In this document: positions 1 through 7,017 of the stretch, piece after piece
Numbering within the stretch: position 1 is the stretch's first letter
Layout of the letters: every line of letters begins with the position of its first letter
Notes under the pieces: model-generated
The model's input: only the letters and a program-made list of their open reading frames with translations
The model's database searches: none
What the model was told of the DNA's origin: nothing
Assembly: GCA_902796455.1 (NCBI GenBank)
Contig: CADBPH010000155.1
Coordinates: 1-7,548, forward strand
DNA: 7,548 bases
Source: an uncultured Bacteroidia bacterium
GTDB lineage: Bacteria > Bacteroidota > Bacteroidia > Bacteroidales > UBA932
Direction of reading: 5' to 3'
Program-made: the position numbers and the translations under genes

Positions 1-2781
1 ATCAAAGTTGAGGTTCAGGCTGTAGGTGTATCGGGGCAACTTGTTACCGATGACCTTCCGGTCGCCGCTGTCCCCTACCTTGGAGTTGCCGAAGTTGATG
101 ATATTGTTGCCATCCAAATCCTTGAACTTGACATCGCCAGGCTGCCAGGTCTTGCTGTTGTTATTCTGGACCCAGGACTGATCCGGCCCGCTGATCTGCT
201 TGCCGTTTGCGTCGAAATCAGCAGCCGTGAAGTATCCGTCATTCACGAATCCCCAGATTTCGCCGAGGGTCATGCCGGAATAGTAGTTGAAGTTCATGAT
301 ACCGGTACCGGCACCCGCGCCAATGTACTTCTCATCGTTGGGATAGTTGTCGATGACAGACTTCGCATCAGCGAGGGTCCCCTTGATCTCATACGTGAAC
401 GGCTTGCCGGCGAGGGTAGCCTGGTCCTTCCAGGACAGGACGATTTCCCATCCACGGGTGGTCATGTCCGCATAGTTGCCTTTCGGGGCGTTCGCGCCAT
501 ATACGGCAGGAAGCTCCGTACCGTCGCAGTACATACCGGTCGTCTTGCGGATATAGTAATCACCTACCAACGTGAGCCTGTCGTTGAAGAGACCCAGGTC
601 GACGCCGAAGTTGGCCGTCGTGGCAGTCTCCCAGGTCAGGCCGGCGGGAATCGGTGACGGAACGCTGGCAGAGAGGTTCTTCGAACCGTTCAAAAGCCTG
701 TTCTGCGTAGAGGGCGAGAAGAGTTCCTGGAACCGGTAAGCAGCGATGTTACCGTTACCCAGCGAGCCATAGGAAGCCCGGAGTTTGAGGTTGGAAATGG
801 CCTCCGGACTGACTGTCCAGAACGGTTCCTTGGAGATACGCCATCCGAAAGATGCGGAAGGGAAGAATTTCCACTGCTGGATGGTCGGGAACTTGGACGA
901 ACCGTCGTAACGGCCGTTGACTTCGAAGAGGTAACGGTCTGCGAAGACATAGTTGGCACGGAAGAATCCGCCGCCGATACGCCAACGATAGTAGTCCGTG
1001 TCAATATTCTCAGAGCCGGTCGTAAGAGCAATGTCATCAGCCCCTTCGAAGAGTTTCGAATTCCGGTGCATGAACATGTAATGATACGTCTCCTGCTCGT
1101 AGTTGGTACCCACCATGAATTTTACGTCATGTTTTCCGAAGGTCTGCGCATACTGCAGGTAGAGGTTGGCAGCGATGTAGCCCTTCGAATGGTTGGAAGT
1201 GTAAACACCGTCATAGGCGCTACCCATGTACTTGACAGCGCCATTCTCGGCGGTCTTGTAAGGGACAGGCGACTGCACGCCGTTCTGCCTGTTGTCCGTG
1301 TAACGGATCGTGGCATCTCCGTTGAGGGTGAGGATGTCCTGGAAGATATTGGCGACAAAGCCGGTCGTGTTCCGGACATTCCTCCGGTTGGTATCCTGGT
1401 AGTTGTTCTTGTAATAGAACGAACCGAGGATCGTAGCTCCGGCCTGGGTGAGCGAGTTGTCCGGGTTGAACATCACGTTCACAGGCTGTCCTTCGGACTC
1501 GAGTGCATACCAGACGGAACCTTCACCAACGTTCATCGGGTTGTGGTAGTTCATGTTCGAGAACTCTGCGTTGTTATTGACTCTGAGCCAATTGGTCACC
1601 TTGACGGAACCCTTTGCGCGAATATTGAACATGGAGTAGTCATCCGGGTCGTAGTTGAAAATACCACCCTGATTGTAGTAACGGCCCGAAACCAGGAAAC
1701 TGGCCTTTTCGCCGCCGCCCTGTACAGTGATGTTATGCTCCTGACCGAATGCATGGTCCTTGTAGAGGAGGCCGAACCAATCCGTGCTTCCGTAGTAAGA
1801 GTAATTCCCGTTGTTCTCGGTAACGACCCCGGAGGCACCGTTGCGGAGGTTATTGAGCCATGCATCCGTGATCTTGAGCGAAGAGTGGAACTTGGAAGGA
1901 GCCGCGCCCTGCCATCCCGTGTAGGATTCGATATAGAGGTCCGTGAACTGAAGACCGTCCGTGACTACTTTCGGGACGATGGTGGGAGACTTCATGATGA
2001 AGTTGGCGTTGTAGTTGACCGAGACCTTCTCCCTGTTCGGATCCTTGGTCGTAATCAAGATGACACCGAAGGTACCGCGGGCGCCGTAGATGGCCGCAGA
2101 GGAAGCATCCTTGAGGACGGACACGCTGGCGACGTCACTCGGGTTGAGGAGGGACGGGTCACCTTCCACGCCGTCGATGAGGACGAGTGCAGAACCACCC
2201 TGGCCGATAGAGCCGGTACCACGTACCTGATAGTCGGAGCTACGGGTCGGCTTACCGTCGGCGAATGTAATCTGCAGGTTCGGGACAGCGCCCTGGAGGC
2301 CCTGGGTAAGGTTGGACAGCGGACGGTTGTCGAGCACTTCACTGGTGACGACATCGACCGCACCGGTCAGGTTGACCTTCTTCTGGGTACCGTAACCGAC
2401 GAAAACGACTTCCTCAAGGAACTTGGAATCTTCCTCAAGGACAATGTTGAAATTCGTGGTGGTGCCGACGGGAATCTCCTTGGTTACGAATCCCATGAAA
2501 GATACTACCAGCACAGCATTGTCGGGGGCCTCGAGGGAGAACCGTCCGTCCAGATCGGTGATGGCGCCGGTTGTGGTTCCTTTCACCATCACGTCAGCAC
2601 CCATGATCGGAACGCCTTTGACGTCCTTCACGGTACCGGTTACAACCTTCTTCTGCTGAGCGGAAACGGAAGCAGCCTCGCCGGAGCCGGCAGGTGCTGC
2701 CGAAGCAGGAAGGCAAGACATTGATACAATAAGCATCAAGCACATGCCAAACCTGAGCAATGATTGATACATTTCACTCAT
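1..2781 (-). CDS. SusC/RagA-family TonB-linked outer-membrane transporter, C-terminus cut by the window edge
   Basis: Outer-membrane beta-barrel that imports oligosaccharides or other large nutrients using TonB energy, normally with a SusD lipoprotein lid. Read from ATG at 2781, 927 codons stay open to position 1. Residues 1-29 are a signal peptide (hydrophobic core about 12-22, then PASAA). Residues 47-115 form a carboxypeptidase-regulatory-like beta-sandwich (VTGTVKD, TDLDGRFSL). A Ton box follows (EEVVFVGYGTQKK, 123-135), then the plug domain with QVRGTGSIG (185-193), VLIDGVEG (200-207) and VLKDASSAAIYGARG (222-236). The rest is barrel with typical blocks such as RYDGSSKFP, ASYGSLGNGN and the late PRYTYSLNLNFD. 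Family members usually run about 1000-1100 residues, so roughly 100-170 are missing to the left. No N-terminal STN domain is present, so signalling through an anti-sigma factor is not indicated. The substrate cannot be told. A second in-frame ATG at 2772 would remove only three residues. Confidence 0.96.
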   Translation of the reverse strand, partial: MSEMYQSLLRFGMCLMLIVSMSCLPASAAPAGSGEAASVSAQQKKVVTGTVKDVKGVPIMGADVMVKGTTTGAITDLDGRFSLEAPDNAVLVVSFMGFVTKEIPVGTTTNFNIVLEEDSKFLEEVVFVGYGTQKKVNLTGAVDVVTSEVLDNRPLSNLTQGLQGAVPNLQITFADGKPTRSSDYQVRGTGSIGQGGSALVLIDGVEGDPSLLNPSDVASVSVLKDASSAAIYGARGTFGVILITTKDPNREKVSVNYNANFIMKSPTIVPKVVTDGLQFTDLYIESYTGWQGAAPSKFHSSLKITDAWLNNLRNGASGVVTENNGNYSYYGSTDWFGLLYKDHAFGQEHNITVQGGGEKASFLVSGRYYNQGGIFNYDPDDYSMFNIRAKGSVKVTNWLRVNNNAEFSNMNYHNPMNVGEGSVWYALESEGQPVNVMFNPDNSLTQAGATILGSFYYKNNYQDTNRRNVRNTTGFVANIFQDILTLNGDATIRYTDNRQNGVQSPVPYKTAENGAVKYMGSAYDGVYTSNHSKGYIAANLYLQYAQTFGKHDVKFMVGTNYEQETYHYMFMHRNSKLFEGADDIALTTGSENIDTDYYRWRIGGGFFRANYVFADRYLFEVNGRYDGSSKFPTIQQWKFFPSASFGWRISKEPFWTVSPEAISNLKLRASYGSLGNGNIAAYRFQELFSPSTQNRLLNGSKNLSASVPSPIPAGLTWETATTANFGVDLGLFNDRLTLVGDYYIRKTTGMYCDGTELPAVYGANAPKGNYADMTTRGWEIVLSWKDQATLAGKPFTYEIKGTLADAKSVIDNYPNDEKYIGAGAGTGIMNFNYYSGMTLGEIWGFVNDGYFTAADFDANGKQISGPDQSWVQNNNSKTWQPGDVKFKDLDGNNIINFGNSKVGDSGDRKVIGNKLPRYTYSLNLNFD

Positions 2782-2865
2782 TTTAAAGAGTTTTTGGTTA
2801 TTAATAATGTGAGAATAAAAAAAAAGTTCGATAAAGAGAATACGATAGGATCAGACTGTTTTTAT

Positions 2866-2877
2866 GAATAATTATTC
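2866..2877. repeat. 12-bp perfect palindrome in the susC leader
   Basis: GAATAATTATTC is its own reverse complement. It lies between the candidate susC promoter and the susC start, so it could be an operator half-site pair or a weak RNA hairpin. A second, 10-bp palindrome (TTATTAATAA) lies at 2798-2807. Both are very AT-rich and short, so chance occurrence is quite possible and no function is assigned. Confidence 0.25.
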
Positions 2878-2913
2878 CTAAAATGTTGGTTATAGTTTCA
2901 ACTGTCAATTATA

Positions 2914-2921
2914 CAAATTTA
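2914..2921 (-). promoter_or_regulatory. Candidate Bacteroidota -7 promoter element for the susC gene
   Basis: On the minus strand this octamer reads TAAATTTG, an exact match to the Bacteroidota consensus TAnnTTTG. It lies about 130 bp upstream of the susC start, which would give a leader of about 125 nt. No TTTG-like -33 box is present at the usual 19-21 bp spacing (the sequence there is A-rich). In AT-rich DNA the match could be chance. This is inference from consensus only. Confidence 0.4.
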
Positions 2922-2984
2922 TTTTAAATATCCGTGCTTTTTTTTGATTTTTTTAGACAACGGAATAATCCTCCCCGTTTTTTT

Positions 2985-2992
2985 TATCTTTG
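2985..2992 (+). promoter_or_regulatory. Bacteroidota -7 promoter element for the mltD-like/uup unit
   Basis: TATCTTTG matches TAnnTTTG exactly and is followed by an A-rich stretch. It ends 19 bp before the ATG at 3012, so the transcript leader would be only about 10-15 nt. No clear -33 TTTG is seen 19-21 bp upstream. The element lies inside the coding extension that would result from using the upstream ATG at 2934, which argues that 3012 is the true start. Confidence 0.6.
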
Positions 2993-3011
2993 CAAAAAGA
3001 AAACGATCCAC

Positions 3012-3884
3012 ATGAAAAAGCCGTTTTGCCTCCTCGCCCTGATCCTTCTGACTTTCCTGCCCCTGAATGCCCAGCCTTTTATGGAAGCGGAACGCCTTCA
3101 CAAACAGGCGCCCCCCGTCCCGGAGTACATGGTCTTCGCGGGGGACACGGTCTCCTTCCTGCGGCAGGATTTCCATGAACGCATGGACCGGGAACTGATT
3201 TCCTTTACCTACATGCACACGAATTCGACCCTCATGCTGAAACGGTCCCGGCGGTATTTCAGTCGGATTGTCCCCATCCTGAAAAAGAATGGCATCCCGG
3301 AAGACCTGAAATACCTGATGGCCATCGAAAGCAACCTGGACCCGAAAGCCCTTTCCCGGGCCGGCGCCGCCGGATTGTGGCAGTTCACCAAAGCGACGGC
3401 CCATACCTACGGACTGGAGGTCAGCGCAGAGGTTGACGAACGATATAACATTGAGAAAGAAACGGTTGCCGCATGCAAGTTCCTGAAAAACGCCTTGCGC
3501 AAGTACGGAGACTGGATGACGGTCGCTGCCAGTTACAACGCCGGACAGGCAGGCATTTCCAAGCGGCTGGAAGACCAGAAGCAAAGCAGTGCGCTGGAAC
3601 TGTGGCTGCCGGAAGAGACAGCCCGCTACATGTTCCGTTTACTGGCGGTGAAAATGTTTTTTGAAAACCCGGCCGCTTTCGGATTCCAGGTTTCCGAGGA
3701 AGCGTATTATCCCCCGTTCTCGCCGAGTGCCGAAGTTTCTGTTTCCGGACCGGTGACCAGCCTCGTCGATTTCGCGCTCAGCCACAACACGACCTATGCC
3801 GCCCTCAAGGAAGCCAATCTTTGGCTGCGTGACGACAAACTCACCAACAAGGCCGGCAAAACCTACACCATCCTGATTCCCTGA
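3012..3884 (+). CDS. MltD-like lytic transglycosylase (SLT domain, GH23), secreted
   Basis: Cleaves the MurNAc-GlcNAc bond of peptidoglycan non-hydrolytically in the periplasm, serving wall remodelling or turnover. The 290-residue protein starts with a signal peptide (KK at 2-3, hydrophobic 5-19, likely cut after LNA20). It has no lipobox cysteine, unlike lipoprotein MltD of Escherichia coli. The SLT domain spans about 85-220: the catalytic glutamate is E106 in AIES, followed by AGAAGLWQF (117-125) and ASYNAG (173-178), the expected order for family 1 transglycosylases. Residues 248-290 (VTSLVDFA to YTILIP) resemble the C-terminal tail of Bacteroidota MltD proteins, with only a degenerate LysM-like character. 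An in-frame ATG at 2934 would add 26 residues, but it would bury the promoter and put charged residues before the signal peptide, so I chose 3012. The gene is followed 14 bp later by uup and is probably co-transcribed with it. Confidence 0.93.
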   Translation: MKKPFCLLALILLTFLPLNAQPFMEAERLHKQAPPVPEYMVFAGDTVSFLRQDFHERMDRELISFTYMHTNSTLMLKRSRRYFSRIVPILKKNGIPEDLKYLMAIESNLDPKALSRAGAAGLWQFTKATAHTYGLEVSAEVDERYNIEKETVAACKFLKNALRKYGDWMTVAASYNAGQAGISKRLEDQKQSSALELWLPEETARYMFRLLAVKMFFENPAAFGFQVSEEAYYPPFSPSAEVSVSGPVTSLVDFALSHNTTYAALKEANLWLRDDKLTNKAGKTYTILIP

Positions 3885-3898
3885 GCCAGTTTCCGGTC

Positions 3899-5686
3899 AT
3901 GCCCTCGTATCTCCAAATCGAACACATTTCCAAATCCTACGGGCCGAAAGTCCTGTTCGAGGATATCGGATTCAACATCAACCAGGGAGACAAGATAGCC
4001 CTGATCGCGCCGAACGGGACCGGCAAAACCTCTCTCCTGCGCATTATCGCGGGGAAAGAAAAATCGGATTCGGGAGGACGGATTACGTTCCTCAAAGACA
4101 TCCGGATCGCTTTCCTGGAACAGGAATACGACTATGATCCCGATAAAGGGATTCTCGACCAGATCCTGTCCGCCGCAGCCGATTTCCTCGAAGGAACGGA
4201 TGCCGACGGGGCCTTCCAATTCGAACTCCGGGTGCGGCGCCTGCTCACCGGATTCGGGATGGACGACTTGTCCAAACAAATGAAGCAATTGTCCGGCGGC
4301 GAGGTCAAACGGGTCGCCCTGGCCGGCATGCTGGCGACGGAAGCCGATTTCTTCATCATGGACGAGCCGACCAACCACCTGGACATCGACGCCATCGAAT
4401 TCCTGGAGAACTGGCTCGGCACCTCGAAAAGCACCCTCCTGATGGTCACCCATGACCGGTATTTCCTGGAGCGGACCTGCAATACCATCATTGAACTCGA
4501 CCACGGGAACCTGTATCTCTACCGGGGAGATTACGAGAATTACCTGGAGAAACGCCAGGAACGCATCGAGAATTACAATGCCGAGACGGACAAAGTCCGG
4601 AATATCCTGCGCCGCGAACTGGAATGGATGCGCAGTACGCCCTGCGCCCGGACCGGAAAAGCCAAATACCGCAAAGATGCCTTTTACGAACTCAAGGACC
4701 GCGCGGAACAGGTCTACAAAACATCCCAGGTGGACATGAGCGGCCTCGGGACCGGGTCCCGGCTGGGCACGAAAATCATCAACTGCAAGGATGTCAGTTT
4801 CTACTACGGCAACAAATGTTATTTAAGCCACTTCACATACAATTTCCAGCGGTATGAGCGGGTCGGGGTCGTAGGCCGCAACGGCGCCGGAAAAACCACC
4901 TTCCTCAACCTGTTGACCGGCACGATGTTCCCGGATGATCCCGGGGAACTTACCGGCGTCATCGACCGGGGAGAATCCCTGCGCATCGGATATTACCGCC
5001 AGAGCGGCATGCAATTCGACGAGGGGCAAACCGTCATGGAGACCCTGGGCGACACCCGCCTGCTGGGACAGTTCCTGTTCCGCCCCGACATGTGGAACAA
5101 CAAAGTTTCCACGCTCTCCGGCGGCGAGAAACGCCGTTTATACCTCCTGACCATCCTGCAGCAGCAGCCGAATCTGCTGATTCTCGATGAGCCGACCAAC
5201 GACCTGGATATCGTGACGTTGAATATCCTGGAGGAGTATCTGCAAGAGTACAAGGGCTCCTTGATCATCGTCTCGCACGACCGGCATTTCCTGGACCGGC
5301 TGGTGGACCATCTGCTGATCATCGGAGAAGACGGACAGGTAAAAGATTTCATCGGATCCTATACCGGATACCGTACCTATCTCAAGGACATGCAGGCCGA
5401 AAAAAAGGCCGCAGAAAAATCCGCGGAAAAAGCTTCGGCAAAGGACACCCGCAGACGTCCGGACGAAGGAAAGAAAAAGCTCTCGTTCAAGGAGAAACGG
5501 GAGCTTGAAACCTTAGAGTCCGATCTGGAAAACCTGCAAAAAGAGAAGGCCGGCCTGGAAGCACAACTCAGCCAGGGGGACCTGTCCTTCGAAGCCCTTC
5601 AAACGGCCACAGCCCGTTTTGCCGCAGTGTCGGCGTTGATTGACGAAAAAGAAATGCGCTGGCTCGAATTGTCCGAACTACAGTAG
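3899..5686 (+). CDS. uup: ABC-F family ATPase, Uup type
   Basis: Soluble tandem ATPase of the ABC-F group; these proteins act on ribosomes or, for Uup, are also linked to DNA branch stability and transposon excision. It has no membrane segments and is not a transporter. The 595 residues contain two nucleotide-binding domains. NBD1 has Walker A APNGTGKT (37-44), signature LSGGE (131-135), Walker B with MDEPTNHLD (154-162, catalytic E156) and H-loop H185. NBD2 has GRNGAGKT (326-333), LSGGE (406-410), LDEPTNDLD (429-437, E431) and H460. The inter-domain linker (about 205-290) carries the Uup-like block ELEWMRSTPCARTGKAKYRK. A Lys/Glu/Ala-rich hinge (about 498-528) leads to a C-terminal coiled coil (about 528-592, starting LSFKEKRELE), the DNA-binding CTD typical of Uup and absent from short ABC-F proteins. 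The first Walker A glycine is alanine (A37). The 3' end overlaps the convergent DUF1232 gene by 9 bp. Confidence 0.93.
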   Translation: MPSYLQIEHISKSYGPKVLFEDIGFNINQGDKIALIAPNGTGKTSLLRIIAGKEKSDSGGRITFLKDIRIAFLEQEYDYDPDKGILDQILSAAADFLEGTDADGAFQFELRVRRLLTGFGMDDLSKQMKQLSGGEVKRVALAGMLATEADFFIMDEPTNHLDIDAIEFLENWLGTSKSTLLMVTHDRYFLERTCNTIIELDHGNLYLYRGDYENYLEKRQERIENYNAETDKVRNILRRELEWMRSTPCARTGKAKYRKDAFYELKDRAEQVYKTSQVDMSGLGTGSRLGTKIINCKDVSFYYGNKCYLSHFTYNFQRYERVGVVGRNGAGKTTFLNLLTGTMFPDDPGELTGVIDRGESLRIGYYRQSGMQFDEGQTVMETLGDTRLLGQFLFRPDMWNNKVSTLSGGEKRRLYLLTILQQQPNLLILDEPTNDLDIVTLNILEEYLQEYKGSLIIVSHDRHFLDRLVDHLLIIGEDGQVKDFIGSYTGYRTYLKDMQAEKKAAEKSAEKASAKDTRRRPDEGKKKLSFKEKRELETLESDLENLQKEKAGLEAQLSQGDLSFEALQTATARFAAVSALIDEKEMRWLELSELQ

Positions 5687-6064
5687 CCCTTTCAGGGAAG
5701 CCTCGTCGTAGTCCTGCCCGAACCATTCACGCAATTTGTCCTTGGCCATTTCCTTGATCTCGGGCGTCACGTTTTTCGCAACGGCATAAATGGCCCAGGT
5801 CAGGGCCGCCAGGTCATCGGTATAACCGGCTACCGGAATCCAGTCCGGAATGATGTCGATCGGCAGGATAAAATAGCCGAGCGCCCCGAGGATTTTGGCC
5901 CGGTCGCCCTTGGAAGTCGCATGGCTTTTCAGCACATAATAAAGCAGCAATACGGCATAGATGACCTTCTGGCCGGCCCACGCCGCCACTTTCTTGATTT
6001 TTTCCCAGAGTTGATTCTCCGAGTAGAACCCCTGATACGGGGTCATGTCTTTCGGTTCTTCCAT
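5678..6064 (-). CDS. DUF1232 (YkvA-like) small membrane protein
   Basis: Member of the DUF1232/YkvA family; its biochemical role is unknown. As read from ATG at 6064 it has 128 residues. A basic, helical N-terminal part (about 18-35) is followed by a hydrophobic stretch (34-46, VIYAVLLLYYVLK). The family hallmark block runs from GALGYFILPID (60-70) through IIPDWIPVAGYTDDL (71-85), then a second hydrophobic segment (86-97), and a charged tail (101-128) with KLREWFG. The start is uncertain. ATG at 6046 gives 122 residues and leaves a typical family N-terminus. ATG at 6139 would add 25 residues not expected for the family. The gene faces uup and their coding ends overlap by 9 bp, so no intergenic terminator can separate them. 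It diverges from the SDR gene to its right. Confidence 0.87.
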   Translation of the reverse strand: MEEPKDMTPYQGFYSENQLWEKIKKVAAWAGQKVIYAVLLLYYVLKSHATSKGDRAKILGALGYFILPIDIIPDWIPVAGYTDDLAALTWAIYAVAKNVTPEIKEMAKDKLREWFGQDYDEASLKGLL

Positions 6065-6180
6065 TTTCTTGTCGTTTCCGCAGGTCCCCAGGGCCTGCAG
6101 GGAGATGATTCCATCCAACGGCTGCAATCTTGATGCCACAGATGCCGGGCGGAAAACTTGGGTTTTTGTCCAAACATTCG

Positions 6181-6188
6181 TATCTTGC
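6181..6188 (+). promoter_or_regulatory. Candidate promoter -7 element for the SDR/hydrolase operon
   Basis: TATCTTGC is a near match to the Bacteroidota -7 box (one T short of TATCTTTGC, the form seen upstream of the transglycosylase gene). CTTG at 6157-6160, one mismatch from the -33 box TTTG, sits 20 bp upstream, which is the expected spacing. The ATG at 6209 follows 20 bp after the box, giving a short leader. Supported by position and consensus only. Confidence 0.45.
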
Positions 6189-6208
6189 AGCCAAATAGCT
6201 TCATCATT

Positions 6209-7012
6209 ATGACCAATTTGTTTTCACTTGAAGGCAAGAATGCCTGGATCACCGGCGCCTCTTACGGCATCGGTTTCAATATTGCCAAGGCCTTTGTCGC
6301 GGCCGGCGTCCAGAATATCATTTTCAATGACATCAATGAGGCCGCCCTCCAGCGCGGGCTCGACAACTACCGGGAAGCCGGGATTACCAACGTCCATGGT
6401 TACGTCTGCGATGTGACCGATGAGGTTGCCGTCAAGGCGCTCGTCGAACAGATCCACGCGGAAGTCGGGCAGATCGACATCCTCGTCAACAATGCCGGCA
6501 TCATCAAGCGCATCCCCATGCACGAGATGGAGCGCCGGGAATTCCAGCAAGTGATTGACGTAGACCTGGTTGCTCCCTTCATCGTATCCTCCGCCGTCCT
6601 GCCCGAAATGATGCAGCGCCGCGAGGGAAAGATCATCAATATCTGCTCCATGATGTCCGAACTGGGACGCGAAACCGTTTCCGCCTACGCGGCAGCCAAG
6701 GGTGGCCTGAAGATGCTGACCCGCAACATCTGCTCGGAATACGGCGAGTACAACATCCAGTGCAACGGCCTCGGACCCGGATACATCGCAACGCCGCAGA
6801 CCGCTCCGCTCCGCGAAAAACAGCCGGACGGCAGCCGCCATCCTTTTGACAGTTTCATCTGCGCCAAGACGCCGGCAGGCCGCTGGCTCGAACCGTCGGA
6901 ACTCGGCGGACCGGCCGTTTTCCTCGCTTCGCACGCTTCCGATGCCGTCAACGGGCACATCCTGTATGTAGACGGCGGCATCCTGGCCTATATCGGCAAG
7001 CAGCCCAAATAA
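6209..7012 (+). CDS. Short-chain dehydrogenase, gluconate 5-dehydrogenase / KduD type
   Basis: Cytoplasmic NAD(P)-dependent oxidoreductase, 267 residues, a usual length for a classical SDR. Visible motifs: the cofactor loop TGASYGIG (15-22), NNAG (94-97), and the catalytic triad S147 (in ICSMMS), Y160 and K164 (YAAAK). The second strand ends FND with acidic D41, suggesting a preference for NAD(H). The C-terminal part (PGYIATPQTAPL at 190-201, RHPFDSF at 210-216, NGHILYVDGGILAYIGKQ at 248-265) is characteristic of the Bacteroidota group annotated as gluconate 5-dehydrogenase. Related enzymes include KduD, which reduces 2,5-diketo-3-deoxygluconate in uronate breakdown; sequence alone does not decide which. 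No kduI isomerase gene is visible in the window. Translation is taken from ATG 6209; a TTG at 6158 would add 17 residues and overrun the promoter. The hydrolase gene follows after 5 bp, so an operon is likely. Confidence 0.9.
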   Translation: MTNLFSLEGKNAWITGASYGIGFNIAKAFVAAGVQNIIFNDINEAALQRGLDNYREAGITNVHGYVCDVTDEVAVKALVEQIHAEVGQIDILVNNAGIIKRIPMHEMERREFQQVIDVDLVAPFIVSSAVLPEMMQRREGKIINICSMMSELGRETVSAYAAAKGGLKMLTRNICSEYGEYNIQCNGLGPGYIATPQTAPLREKQPDGSRHPFDSFICAKTPAGRWLEPSELGGPAVFLASHASDAVNGHILYVDGGILAYIGKQPK

Positions 7013-7017
7013 AGGGA

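Noticed and set aside
1066..2724. 552-codon plus-strand ORF opposite susC
   Set aside because: It is in antisense codon register with a clear SusC coding sequence, starts at GTG, shows no domain or signal, and is explained by missing TTA/CTA/TCA codons in susC.
2712..2724. Cysteine at residue 23 of the SusC signal region as a lipobox
   Set aside because: The preceding residues (S-M-S) lack the required Leu/Val/Ile at -3, and a normal signal peptidase I site (ASAA) follows.
2934..3011. 26-residue N-terminal extension of the transglycosylase from an upstream ATG
   Set aside because: It would contain the TATCTTTG promoter element and place a basic, aromatic stretch before an ordinary signal peptide.
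2919..3584. 221-codon minus-strand ORF opposite the transglycosylase gene
   Set aside because: Shadow of a gene with intact SLT catalytic motifs; no recognisable protein features of its own.
3863..4504. 213-codon minus-strand ORF opposite the start of uup
   Set aside because: Antisense to the well-supported NBD1 of Uup and without domain character.
5687..5697. CCCT-TTC-AGGG inverted repeat as a terminator
   Set aside because: The stem is only 4 bp, there is no T-run on either side, and it lies inside the DUF1232 coding sequence.
6065..6139. 25-residue N-terminal extension of the DUF1232 protein
   Set aside because: Not expected in the family, and internal starts at 6064 or 6046 give normal lengths.
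6224..6958. 244-codon minus-strand ORF opposite the SDR gene
   Set aside because: Antisense shadow; the plus strand carries a complete SDR with cofactor and catalytic motifs.
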